This document shows, piece by piece, positions 19,389 through 26,984 of a stretch of DNA of 64,000 bases (positions are counted from its first letter, which is position 1; every line of letters starts with the position of its first letter). A program made the translations under genes and the position numbers. This DNA comes from Arthrobacter globiformis (GTDB taxonomy: Bacteria > Actinomycetota > Actinomycetes > Actinomycetales > Micrococcaceae), in contig NZ_JAUSXI010000001.1 in assembly GCF_030815865.1 (NCBI RefSeq), forward strand, positions 1,612,001-1,676,000, given 5' to 3'. Below the pieces are notes generated by a model. The model made no database searches. It was not told where the DNA came from and worked only from the letters and a program-made list of their open reading frames with translations.

Positions 19389-21012
19389 GTGGCAGCCCGT
19401 CCACGTACTGCAGCGCAATCCAGAGTTCGGCCCGGACCTGCGCCTGGTTCAGGTCGGTGTCCAATAGCTCGGCCACCGCGTTGATCTGCCGCCGGACGCT
19501 GTTCCGGTGCAGGCCCAGCGCCTTGGCGCTGGCATCCCAGTTCCCGTTCTCGCCGAGCCACGCCCTCAGTACGGACAGGTGGGCGGTCCGGCGGTCGCTA
19601 TCCTGGCTGAGCACCGGCTCCAGCAGCCGCTCGGCCAGCATGGTTCCGGCTTCCTGCCCCAGCAGTCCGGCGACCGTCCACGTCACTTCACCCACCCGGG
19701 CGCTCTGGCCGGTGCTCTGGACGCGCTGCCGCAGCGCCGTCACCTGCTGGTAGGCGCTGCCCAGATCCGTGAGCTCGGTGGTGTCCCCGATAACCAACCG
19801 CCACCCGAGCTTCTCGACCTCGGCAAGCAGTGCGTCGTCCACCCTTAGCCGGGTGATGGCGGCGAAGCCGTAGTCTGTGATTTCCACGAGCTTGGTGTCG
19901 AACAGGCGGCGCCACTGCAGCAGCTCCCGGACCGGGCCCTCCGCGGTGCGTCCGGCGGCCTGCCCCGCCCTGGTGGCCGGCTCCGCCCTGATGCCCTGCA
20001 CAACGCGCAACGGACCGGAGCGCGTGGAGGAAGTGCTCTGGGCCAGCAGGTCCCTGAGCCCGTTGATGTGCCGCGCCCCGCCGGCGGTCAGGCTGTCGGG
20101 GTGCAGCAGCAGCGACGTCGCCAACTGGCTCGGTGCCAGTGACCCGCTGGTCCGTTGCCGGACCAATAGCTCAAGGAGCCCGACGGCGGAGGAGACCACG
20201 CTGTTCTGCGCGGGCGTCAGCGGCGAGTCAGTACCCAGCACCAGCGCGCCAAGGTTCGCGTCGCGGGTGCTGCGCAGCGGGTGCCCGAACACGAGCGAAG
20301 ATCCGGGGACGTCGAAGGAATCCATCTCCACCCTCGGCCCGCTGCCGCCCAGGAGCCGGTCGAGCAGCGGCTGCAGGGTGGCGACCTCGACGCCTGAGCC
20401 CGCCCGGGCGCGCACCCGCCCGTCCGCGCCGACCAACATGGCCCATACGGGAACCCGCTGCACCAGCGCAGCCAGGAGCTCATGTTCGGGCCGGGCGGAC
20501 AGGACGGCGCGCATCAGTTGCCTGTTCGTGTCCGCGAGGTGGCGGAACACCTTCGCGTTGTCCGACTCCAGTAGCTGGGAGAACTCGAGCCCGATGGCCG
20601 CGAATGGGACCGTGCTGGGCACCTTCACCAGGGTCAGGTTGTGCCGGACGCAGGCGTCCACCACAGTGTCCGGGACAGCACTGAAGTACGGCTCCAGGCC
20701 GAAGCCCAGTGCCCCGACCCCGGCCTTCACCAGGCGCCCGACGTAGGCGTCAACCCGGGCAGCGTCACCCGCGTCGCCAACGAACGGCAAACCTGCCGTG
20801 AGGAGGAATTCGCCGTCGAGCAGGTATGGCGTGGGGTCCTCCAGTTCACTCGGCTCAACCCACCGCAGCAGCCCGGAAGCGTTGCCGCCGTCGTGCAGTA
20901 CCGTGAGCTCGGGCGGCAGTTTCGCCAGGAACTGTTCCAGGGTGACGACACTCAGCCGCTCCGCCGCCGCACTGGCTACCGGGGCGATTCGCGTTCCTGC
21001 CTCAGGCGACAT
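19375..21012 (-). CDS. PucR family transcriptional regulator
   Basis: 545 aa from ATG 21012. N-terminal PucR sensory domain (LSVVTLEQFLAKLPPEL onward, with LDGEFLLTAGLPF and GFGLEPYF), a GAF-like middle, and a C-terminal PucR HTH (LRAWLGENGNWDASAKALGL then HRNSVRRQINAV). PucR regulators usually activate catabolism of purines, amino acids or amides in response to the substrate. The start overlaps the end of the Alr-like gene by 11 bp (TGA at 21004-21002), so both are cotranscribed. The position inside the DavA/DavB/permease cluster makes it the likely cluster regulator. Confidence 0.87.
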   Translation of the reverse strand: MSPEAGTRIAPVASAAAERLSVVTLEQFLAKLPPELTVLHDGGNASGLLRWVEPSELEDPTPYLLDGEFLLTAGLPFVGDAGDAARVDAYVGRLVKAGVGALGFGLEPYFSAVPDTVVDACVRHNLTLVKVPSTVPFAAIGLEFSQLLESDNAKVFRHLADTNRQLMRAVLSARPEHELLAALVQRVPVWAMLVGADGRVRARAGSGVEVATLQPLLDRLLGGSGPRVEMDSFDVPGSSLVFGHPLRSTRDANLGALVLGTDSPLTPAQNSVVSSAVGLLELLVRQRTSGSLAPSQLATSLLLHPDSLTAGGARHINGLRDLLAQSTSSTRSGPLRVVQGIRAEPATRAGQAAGRTAEGPVRELLQWRRLFDTKLVEITDYGFAAITRLRVDDALLAEVEKLGWRLVIGDTTELTDLGSAYQQVTALRQRVQSTGQSARVGEVTWTVAGLLGQEAGTMLAERLLEPVLSQDSDRRTAHLSVLRAWLGENGNWDASAKALGLHRNSVRRQINAVAELLDTDLNQAQVRAELWIALQYVDGLPPSPD

Positions 21013-22234
21013 GCGGTGCCCCGTCCCCGGGCTCCTCGTAATCCGGGCACTCGTGCGCCTGCGGGAGGCTGTAGGCCCTGGGCAGCCGCGGCGCGATCCT
21101 GTTGATGATCTCGTCGCCGTGGCTTCCAATGGCGGCGCCCCATTCATCGGCGCTCGCGGCCCCGTCCCGGGGGTCGCCAAACAGGACGGCCGTATCACCA
21201 ACATTGATTCCGCCGGGCTCGGGGCCCAGGTCCACCATGAACTGATCCATGCACACCTTGCCGATCACCGGAACCCTCCTGCCGCCCAGCTGCACCACGC
21301 TCCGGCCGGAAATGCCCTTCGGAATGCCGTCCGCGTAGCCCAGCGGGATCAGTCCCAGGAACCTCGGCTCGTGGGTGATGGCCTGGTGCTCGTAGCTCAC
21401 ACCGGTGCCGGCCGGAACCTTCTTCACCAGCACCACGGGAGCGGTAACTGCCAGGGCAGGCCGGAGGCCGTAGTCGGCGGGGTCAAGGTGGTCCGCCGGA
21501 GCCAGGCCGTAGATGGCCAGCCCCGCCCGCACCATGTCGAACGAAAATTCCGGCCGGTCCAGGATGTTCGCCGAACTGGAGACGTGCCGCAGTTCCGGAT
21601 CCAGCCCTGCCTCGCGGGCTTGCCTGACGGCTTCCTCGAAGGCGTCCACCGCACCGGCATTCCCGGGGTGGGCGGGAACGTCCGCCCAGGCCAGGTGGGT
21701 CCAAATGCCCCTCACATGGAGATTCCCAGCCAGTTCCGCCCTCCGTGCAGCGGCCACCAGGTCAGGCCAGTCCTCGGCACGGGCGCCGCCGCGGCTCAGG
21801 CCGCTGTCCAGCTCAAGGTGGACGGCGGCGGCCTGTCCCAGCGAGCGCGCTATGCCGGCGACGGCGTCGAGTTGGGCGATGCTGCCCAGGGACATGTCGA
21901 CGTCGTGGCTGACTGCCTCACGGATGGTTTCGCTCGACCCGGAGGCGAGGTACAGCCACGACAGAACCGGTGCCGTGATGCCCGCCTGGCGCAGGGCCAG
22001 GGCCTCGGTGAGCTGCGCCGTGCCCAGCCAGTCCGCGCCGGCGGCGAGGGCTGCGCGGGCCACGTCGATCAGGCCATGGCCGTAGCCGTTCCCTTTCACC
22101 ACGGCCATGAAATGGGGTGCAGGAGTGAGGGCCCGGAGGGCACGCACGTTGTCTGAAATGGCGGACAGGTCCACGCTGACCTGCCCGGAAAGCACCGCCT
22201 CGGGCGCGTTTGTTTGTTGTGCATTACGTCTCAT
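21002..22234 (-). CDS. alr: Alanine racemase-fold amino acid racemase, possibly broad-specificity
   Basis: 410 aa, PLP-dependent fold III racemase. The PLP Lys47 sits in AVVKGNGYGHG (usual form KANAYGHG). The second catalytic base, equivalent to Tyr265 of Geobacillus Alr, is the Tyr of VSYEHQ, 19 residues before GYADG, as expected. At the position aligning with Tyr354 of that enzyme, which limits substrate size, the sequence reads APRLPRAY, giving Pro. Together with a cluster containing a cationic amino acid permease and a lysine monooxygenase-like protein, this raises the chance that it racemises lysine or other larger amino acids. A housekeeping alanine racemase remains possible. ATG 22234 follows a TATAGT -10 box by 8 nt. 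Confidence 0.82.
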   Translation of the reverse strand: MRRNAQQTNAPEAVLSGQVSVDLSAISDNVRALRALTPAPHFMAVVKGNGYGHGLIDVARAALAAGADWLGTAQLTEALALRQAGITAPVLSWLYLASGSSETIREAVSHDVDMSLGSIAQLDAVAGIARSLGQAAAVHLELDSGLSRGGARAEDWPDLVAAARRAELAGNLHVRGIWTHLAWADVPAHPGNAGAVDAFEEAVRQAREAGLDPELRHVSSSANILDRPEFSFDMVRAGLAIYGLAPADHLDPADYGLRPALAVTAPVVLVKKVPAGTGVSYEHQAITHEPRFLGLIPLGYADGIPKGISGRSVVQLGGRRVPVIGKVCMDQFMVDLGPEPGGINVGDTAVLFGDPRDGAASADEWGAAIGSHGDEIINRIAPRLPRAYSLPQAHECPDYEEPGDGAPHVA

Positions 22235-22242
22235 GCCAGAAC

Positions 22243-22281
22243 ACTATAGGTCATTTTGCACACCCGTGAGACACGGCTCAC
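22243..22281 (-). promoter_or_regulatory. alr promoter with GTGAG-N6-CTCAC palindrome
   Basis: Minus-strand -10 TATAGT (22248-22243) precedes ATG 22234. A perfect inverted repeat GTGAG-N6-CTCAC (22266-22281) covers the -35 position. It lies in the divergent gap between the racemase-pucR unit and the permease-davB unit, so it is a candidate site for the PucR-type regulator or another factor. Confidence 0.5.
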
Positions 22282-22336
22282 ACACCTAGGCTGGAGACAC
22301 GGAAAGCCCCCAACTACCCACGAACGGACGTCAACG

Positions 22337-23875
22337 ATGACTGTGCCCACCCAAGCAGGACAACGGCCTCCCGTGCAGGCCGTCCGCCCCGGACTGGCAG
22401 CCCAGCTGCTCCGCCGCAAGCCGATCGGGCAGATGGTCCAGGAAGCCGAGACAGGCCAGGGCGGAACGCGCCTCGTCCGCAGCTTCGGAGTCATGCAGCT
22501 GACGATGATCAGCGTGGGCGCCACCCTCGGCACCGGCATCCTGGTGATCCTGGGCGAGTCCGTGCCGCTGGCCGGGCCGGCCATCTGGATCTCGTTCGCC
22601 ATCGCCGGCCTGGCCGCGCTGCTGTCCGCGGTGTCCTACGCCGAAATGGCCGGTCTGGTGCCGGCTGCGGGCTCCAGCTACTCCTACACGTACGCCACGA
22701 TGGGCGAGGGCATGGCCTGGATCTGCGGCTGGTGCCTCGTGCTCGAATACGCCGTTTCCGTGGCTGCCGTGGCAGTGGGCGCCGGCCAGTACGTCAACGA
22801 ATCGCTGGCGGTCTTCGGGCTGGCCCTGCCGGATGCGGTGTCGCAGCCGCCGGGCGGCGGCGGCTTAGTCAACATCCCGGCCATGGTGATTGTGGTGCTG
22901 GCCATGGTTCTGCTGGTCCGCGGCGCCAAGGAAAGCGCGTGGATCAACACCGCGATCGTGCTGGTCAAGGTGGGGATCCTGGTCTTCTTCTGCGCGGTGG
23001 CCTTCACCGCGTTCAACGGCGGGCACTTCGAGCCGCTGCTGCCGATGGGGGCCGCCGGCGTCTCCGCCGCCGCCTCCCGGGTCTTCTTTTCCTACATCGG
23101 CTTCGACGCCGCCTCCACCGCGGGCGAGGAAGCCCGCAACCCTAAGCGCGACCTGCCCCGGGCAATCATGCTCTCGATGCTGATCGTCACCACCATCTAC
23201 GTGCTGGTTGCCGTTGCCGCCATCGGCGCCCGCCCGTGGGGCTGGTTCGACGGCACGGAAGCCGCACTGGTGAAGATCCTGGAGGAAATCACCGGCCAGC
23301 CGTGGATCGCGCTGATGTTCGCCGTCGGCGCTGTGCTCGCAATTGCCAGCATCGTGCTGACTGTCCTCTACGGACAGACCCGCATCCTTCTTTCCATGTC
23401 CCGCGACGGGTTGGTTCCCCGCATCTTTGGCCGCGTCTCCCACCGCACCGGCACGCCCGTTGCCGGAACCCTTATCGTGGGAACCGCCGTCGCCCTCACC
23501 GCCGGGCTGGTCCCGCTCGGGGCGCTCGCAGACGCCACCAGCATCGGCACCCTGTTCGCCTTCGCCCTGGTGAACGTGGCCGTCATCCACCTCCGCCGCA
23601 CCCGGCCGGAGCTTCCGCGGACCTTTCGGGTTCCGCTGTTCCCGCTGACACCGATCCTGGGCGCGCTGATGTGCGTCTACCTGATGGCCAACCTGGGCGC
23701 CGAGACGTGGGTGACCTTCGGGATCTGGATGCTCGTGGGACTGGCCGCCTACTTCGGCTATGGCAGGCGGCACTCGCGGGTGGCCGCGCTGGGGCAGGAG
23801 GAATACCGTGAACTATCCGCCCGTGATTCTTCCCCAGCTCCCGCACCTGCTGAACAGACAACTTCGCACCAGTAA
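22337..23875 (+). CDS. APC/CAT family cationic amino acid permease
   Basis: 512 aa from ATG 22337. About 12 transmembrane segments (for instance ISFAIAGLAALLSAVSYAEM, IPAMVIVVLAMVLLV, IALMFAVGAVLAIASIVLTV). SYSYTYATMGEGMAWICGW and CLVLEYAV match the pattern of CAT-type transporters for lysine, arginine and ornithine, and FFSYIGFDAASTAGEEARNP is the family's second hallmark. An in-frame start at 22256 would add a hydrophilic leader with no match to the family. It stands 33 bp upstream of the davB-like gene, so the pair should import and then oxidise the same amino acid. Divergent from alr-pucR. Confidence 0.85.
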   Translation: MTVPTQAGQRPPVQAVRPGLAAQLLRRKPIGQMVQEAETGQGGTRLVRSFGVMQLTMISVGATLGTGILVILGESVPLAGPAIWISFAIAGLAALLSAVSYAEMAGLVPAAGSSYSYTYATMGEGMAWICGWCLVLEYAVSVAAVAVGAGQYVNESLAVFGLALPDAVSQPPGGGGLVNIPAMVIVVLAMVLLVRGAKESAWINTAIVLVKVGILVFFCAVAFTAFNGGHFEPLLPMGAAGVSAAASRVFFSYIGFDAASTAGEEARNPKRDLPRAIMLSMLIVTTIYVLVAVAAIGARPWGWFDGTEAALVKILEEITGQPWIALMFAVGAVLAIASIVLTVLYGQTRILLSMSRDGLVPRIFGRVSHRTGTPVAGTLIVGTAVALTAGLVPLGALADATSIGTLFAFALVNVAVIHLRRTRPELPRTFRVPLFPLTPILGALMCVYLMANLGAETWVTFGIWMLVGLAAYFGYGRRHSRVAALGQEEYRELSARDSSPAPAPAEQTTSHQ

Positions 23876-23908
23876 GACAACACACGAGACCACGGAGACA
23901 GACCTTCC

Positions 23909-25633
23909 ATGACAACCGCTACCGAACTGCCGGCATCCGACCCGTCCAGCGCCACCACGGCGTCGGGCCTGCCCGGAGCACCAGGCCAGGCCCCGGTGAC
24001 CATGCTGAACCCGGACTTCCCGTTCAGCTACGACCACTATCTCTCCCACCCTGACGGACTGGGTTCGGTGCCGCCGGAACTGTACGGCACCGAAGTCGCC
24101 GTGGTGGGTGCCGGACTGTCCGGGCTGGTGACAGCGTACGAGCTGATGAGGCTTGGGCTGCGTCCGGTGCTTTACGAGGCGGACCAGCTTGGCGGACGCC
24201 TGCGCACGGCCAGCTTCCCGTCTGCCCCGGATGTGGTGGCAGACCTGGGCGGCATGCGGTTCCCGGTGTCCGGCAAGGCGTTCTACCACTATGTGGACCT
24301 GCTGGGACTGGAGACGCGGGACTTCCCCAACCCGCTGGCCCCGGTAACCTCCAGCACCGTGATTGAGCTGGCGGGGCAGAAGCATTACGCCACCACCTCG
24401 GCAGACCTGCCGCCGTTCTTCCGCGAAGTGGCCGACGCCTGGAAGGCCGCCGTGAACGACGGCGCGCAGTTCACGCAGATGCAGGAAGCCATCCGGGCGA
24501 GGGACACGGCCCGGATCAAGGAGCTGTGGAACGAGCTTCTTCCGGAGCTGGACGAGGAGACCTTTTACGGCTTCATCGCCGGCAGCCAGGCGTTCCGGAA
24601 GGCGGGCTTCGCGCACCGCGAGGCATTCGGCCAGGTCGGCTTCGGCACCGGCGGCTGGGACACCGACTTCCCCAACTCCATCCTGGAAATCCTCCGCGTC
24701 GTCTACACCGACGCCGACGACCAGCACCGCCTCATCGCCGGGGGAGCGCAAAGGCTCCCCGAGACACTCTGGCGCCACGCGCCGTCGGGCATGGTGCACT
24801 GGCCGGCAGGGACGTCCCTGGCGTCCCTGCACTCAGGCTCCCCGCGCGGAGCCGTGGAACGGATCAGCCGTGAGGCGGACGGCAACCTCCGCATCCGGGA
24901 GCGCTGGGGGAGGGAAGCCTCCTACCCGGCGGTGGTCACCACCTGCCAGTCGTGGCTGCTGTCCACCCGGATCCACACCGAGGAGGCGCTGTTCCCGGCT
25001 GAGCTGTGGACGGCGATCGAGCGCTCGCACTACATGCAGTCGTCCAAGACGTTCGTGATGGTGGACCGGCCGTTCTGGAAGGACATCGACCCGGAAACCG
25101 GCAGGGAGGTCCTGTCCATGACGCTGACGGACCGGCTGAACCGGGCCACCTACCTGCTGGACAACGGCCCGGACCAGCCCGCCGTGATCCTGCTGTCCTA
25201 CACGTGGAACGACGACGCGCTCAAGTGGCTGGCGCTCGACGCCGACGAACGCGTGGAGCTGATGCTGCACTCGCTCGAGCAGATCTACCCCGGCGTGGAC
25301 ATCGCCAGCCACATCGTGGGCCAGCCCATCACCGTCTCCTGGGAGGCCGACCCCAACTTCATGGGCGCGTTCAAGGCCAACCTGCCCGGCCACTACCGCT
25401 ACCAGCAGCGGCTTTTCACCCACTTCAAGCAGGACCAGCTGCCGGAATCCCAGCGCGGCATCTTCCTCGCCGGCGACGACGTGTCCTTCACGGCAGGCTG
25501 GGCCGAGGGTGCGGTGACCACGGGACTAAACGCGGTGTGGGGCGTGGTGAACCACCTCGGCGGCTCATCGGCACCCGGCAACCCCGGCCCAGGCGACCTG
25601 CTGGACGAGCTGGGCCCGATCAGCCTGGACTAG
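23909..25633 (+). CDS. davB: FAD-dependent amino acid monooxygenase, DavB-like (lysine 2-monooxygenase)
   Basis: 574 aa. The FAD-binding site VAVVGAGLSGLVTAYELMRLG is near residue 70, followed by YEADQLGGRLRT and DLGGMRFPVSGKAFYHYVD. Several long stretches (FGTGGWDTDFPNSILEI, MQSSKTFVMVDRPFWKD, VSWEADPNFMGAFKANLPGH, GIFLAGDDVSFTAGW) resemble lysine/phenylalanine/tryptophan 2-monooxygenases of the amine oxidase family as I recall them, more than plain monoamine oxidases. That reaction gives an amide, CO2 and water; with lysine the product is 5-aminopentanamide, which the DavA-like amidase of this cluster would hydrolyse. A GGAG site lies 11 nt before ATG 23909. Tryptophan 2-monooxygenase or L-amino acid oxidase activity is the main alternative. 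Confidence 0.75.
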   Translation: MTTATELPASDPSSATTASGLPGAPGQAPVTMLNPDFPFSYDHYLSHPDGLGSVPPELYGTEVAVVGAGLSGLVTAYELMRLGLRPVLYEADQLGGRLRTASFPSAPDVVADLGGMRFPVSGKAFYHYVDLLGLETRDFPNPLAPVTSSTVIELAGQKHYATTSADLPPFFREVADAWKAAVNDGAQFTQMQEAIRARDTARIKELWNELLPELDEETFYGFIAGSQAFRKAGFAHREAFGQVGFGTGGWDTDFPNSILEILRVVYTDADDQHRLIAGGAQRLPETLWRHAPSGMVHWPAGTSLASLHSGSPRGAVERISREADGNLRIRERWGREASYPAVVTTCQSWLLSTRIHTEEALFPAELWTAIERSHYMQSSKTFVMVDRPFWKDIDPETGREVLSMTLTDRLNRATYLLDNGPDQPAVILLSYTWNDDALKWLALDADERVELMLHSLEQIYPGVDIASHIVGQPITVSWEADPNFMGAFKANLPGHYRYQQRLFTHFKQDQLPESQRGIFLAGDDVSFTAGWAEGAVTTGLNAVWGVVNHLGGSSAPGNPGPGDLLDELGPISLD

Positions 25634-25651
25634 TTCCCGGTGGGGAGCGAA

Positions 25652-25887
25652 ACCAAGCCCGCTGGTTGAGCCTGTCGAAACCAAGCCCGCTGGTTGAGCC
25701 TGTCGAAACCAAGCCCGCTGGTTGAGCCTGTCGAAACCAAGCCCGCTGGTTGAGCCTGTCGAAACCAAGCCCGCTGGTTGAGCCTGTCGAAACCAAGCCC
25801 GCTGGTTGAGCCTGTCGAAACCAAGCCCGCTGGTTCAGCCTGTCGAAACCAAGCCCGCTGGTTGAGCCTGTCGAAACCAAGCCCGCT
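25652..25887. repeat. 28-bp tandem array (8.4 copies) of a GTTGAGCCTGTCGAAA element
   Basis: Eight full 28-bp units start every 28 bp from 25652 to 25875, plus a partial ninth. Each holds GCCCGCTGGTTGAGCCTGTC; the seventh unit has GTTCAGCC instead. There are no spacers between units, so it is a satellite and not CRISPR. It begins 18 bp after the davB stop. The core is a variant of a dispersed element (GGTTGAGCTTGTCGAAACC) that also appears inside mazG. Confidence 0.95.
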
Positions 25888-25900
25888 AACCTTGATCTCG

Positions 25901-26000
25901 ACAAGCTCGATCAGCGGTTGCCCAGCTCGATCAGCGGTTGCCCAGCTCGGTCAGCGGTTGCCAAGCTCGATCAGCGGTTGCCCAGCTCGGTCAGCGGCCG
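25901..26000. repeat. 20-bp tandem array (5 copies) of a CAAGCTCGATCAGCGG element
   Basis: Five exact-length 20-bp units close to CCCAGCTCGATCAGCGGTTG. The stop codon of the minus-strand gamma-carbonic-anhydrase-like gene (TGA, complement of 25991-25993) and its last two codons lie in the fifth unit, so the array supplies that gene's C-terminus. With the 28-bp array it fills the 357-bp gap between the davB stop and that gene. Confidence 0.92.
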
Positions 26001-26518
26001 TCTGCGTGGAGTTCGCGATGCGCCTTGGCGAGCTCGCGGTAGTGCGCCGCGTTGCGCTGGACGCCGTCGAACTCCTCGGCGGTGAGCTCGCGGCGCACCT
26101 TGGCCGGGACCCCGGCCACCAGCGAACGGGGCGGGACTACCGTCCCTTCCAGCACGACGGCGCCGGCCGCCACGAGCGAGCCGGCGCCGATCACCGCGCC
26201 GTTGAGGATGGTGGCGCTCATGCCGATGAGGCAGTCGTCTTCCACGGTGCAGCCATGGACGACGGCGCCGTGCCCGACGCTGACCCGCGCCCCCACGCTG
26301 CAGGGGAAGCCGGGGTCGGCGTGCAGCACCACGTTGTCCTGCAGGTTGCTGCCGGTGCCCACGGTGATGGCGGCGGTGTCCGCGCGCACCGAAACGCCGT
26401 AGAACGCGCTGGCGTCCTCGGCGAGCGTGGCACGGCCGATGACTGACGCCGTCGGCGCCAGGAAAACGGAGGGGTGGATGTCCGGCGTGTCACCGGCGAA
26501 GGGGTAAATGGGAGCCAT
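25991..26518 (-). CDS. Gamma-carbonic anhydrase-like hexapeptide-repeat protein
   Basis: 175 aa from ATG 26518. Left-handed beta-helix protein of the YrdA/PaaY/CaiE group: repeating hexapeptides (VIGRATLAEDASAFYGVSVR, then NGAVIGAGSLVAAGAVV) and the metal-binding His pattern QDNVVLHAD ... VSVGHGAVVHGC. The RADTAAITVGTGSNLQDN stretch is typical of gamma-CA relatives. It may hydrate CO2 or act as an acyltransferase-like or scaffold protein; many members show no proven activity. Its last residues (DGR and stop) are encoded by the neighbouring 20-bp repeat array. It lies 50 bp downstream of the SMR gene end on the same strand. Confidence 0.88.
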   Translation of the reverse strand: MAPIYPFAGDTPDIHPSVFLAPTASVIGRATLAEDASAFYGVSVRADTAAITVGTGSNLQDNVVLHADPGFPCSVGARVSVGHGAVVHGCTVEDDCLIGMSATILNGAVIGAGSLVAAGAVVLEGTVVPPRSLVAGVPAKVRRELTAEEFDGVQRNAAHYRELAKAHRELHADGR

Positions 26519-26568
26519 GCCCCCAAGCCTAGGACACCGGCTTGGTTCGCCGGGGTGGGCCGGAACCG

Positions 26569-26889
26569 TCAGTGGGCTCCGCCGACGTTCAGGACGACGA
26601 CGCCGGCGACCACCAGCCCGATCCCGAGGATCTTCGTCAGGTTCAGTTCCTCGCCGAGGAAGACGGCACCGATCGCCACAATGGCAACCGTTCCGAGGCC
26701 TGACCACAAGGCATAGGCGACGCCGACGGGCACACTCTTGACCACCTGCGACAGCAGGGCGAAGGCAACCCCGTAGGACGCCAGGCACCAGACGCTGGGC
26801 CAGAGCCGGCTAAATCCTTCTGTCGACTTCAGCAGGCTGGTGCCCAGGACCTCCGTGGCGATCGCCAGTGCCAGATAGACGTAGCCCAA
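26569..26889 (-). CDS. Small multidrug resistance (SMR/EmrE-like) efflux protein
   Basis: 106 aa, the normal SMR size, with four membrane segments. Start TTG 26889 is chosen because AAAGGA lies 9 nt upstream and it gives GYVYLALAIATEVLGTSLLK, in which the Glu of ATEVLG is the family's essential proton/substrate-binding residue. Further marks are VGVAYALWSGLGTV and ILGIGLVVAGVVVLN. SMR proteins work as dimers and exchange protons for cationic compounds (or guanidinium in the SugE/Gdx branch). The substrate is not clear from sequence. It lies 95 bp downstream of the MocR-type regulator gene on the same strand. Confidence 0.9.
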   Translation of the reverse strand: MGYVYLALAIATEVLGTSLLKSTEGFSRLWPSVWCLASYGVAFALLSQVVKSVPVGVAYALWSGLGTVAIVAIGAVFLGEELNLTKILGIGLVVAGVVVLNVGGAH

Positions 26890-26984
26890 GAAGATGTGTC
26901 CTTTCCCAATGCTGGGGCCTAACCGGCGTGCTGCCGGCGTTGCGCACCCAGGGTCCCATCCTAGGCGCGCGCGGAACGGCGGAG

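Noticed and set aside
23909..25633. Plain monoamine oxidase for the flavoprotein
   Set aside because: Several long motifs and the amidase and CAT permease neighbours fit the amino acid 2-monooxygenase group better, though activity is not proven.
25652..25887. Possible CRISPR array because of 28-bp periodicity
   Set aside because: Units are contiguous with no variable spacers, and no cas genes are near.
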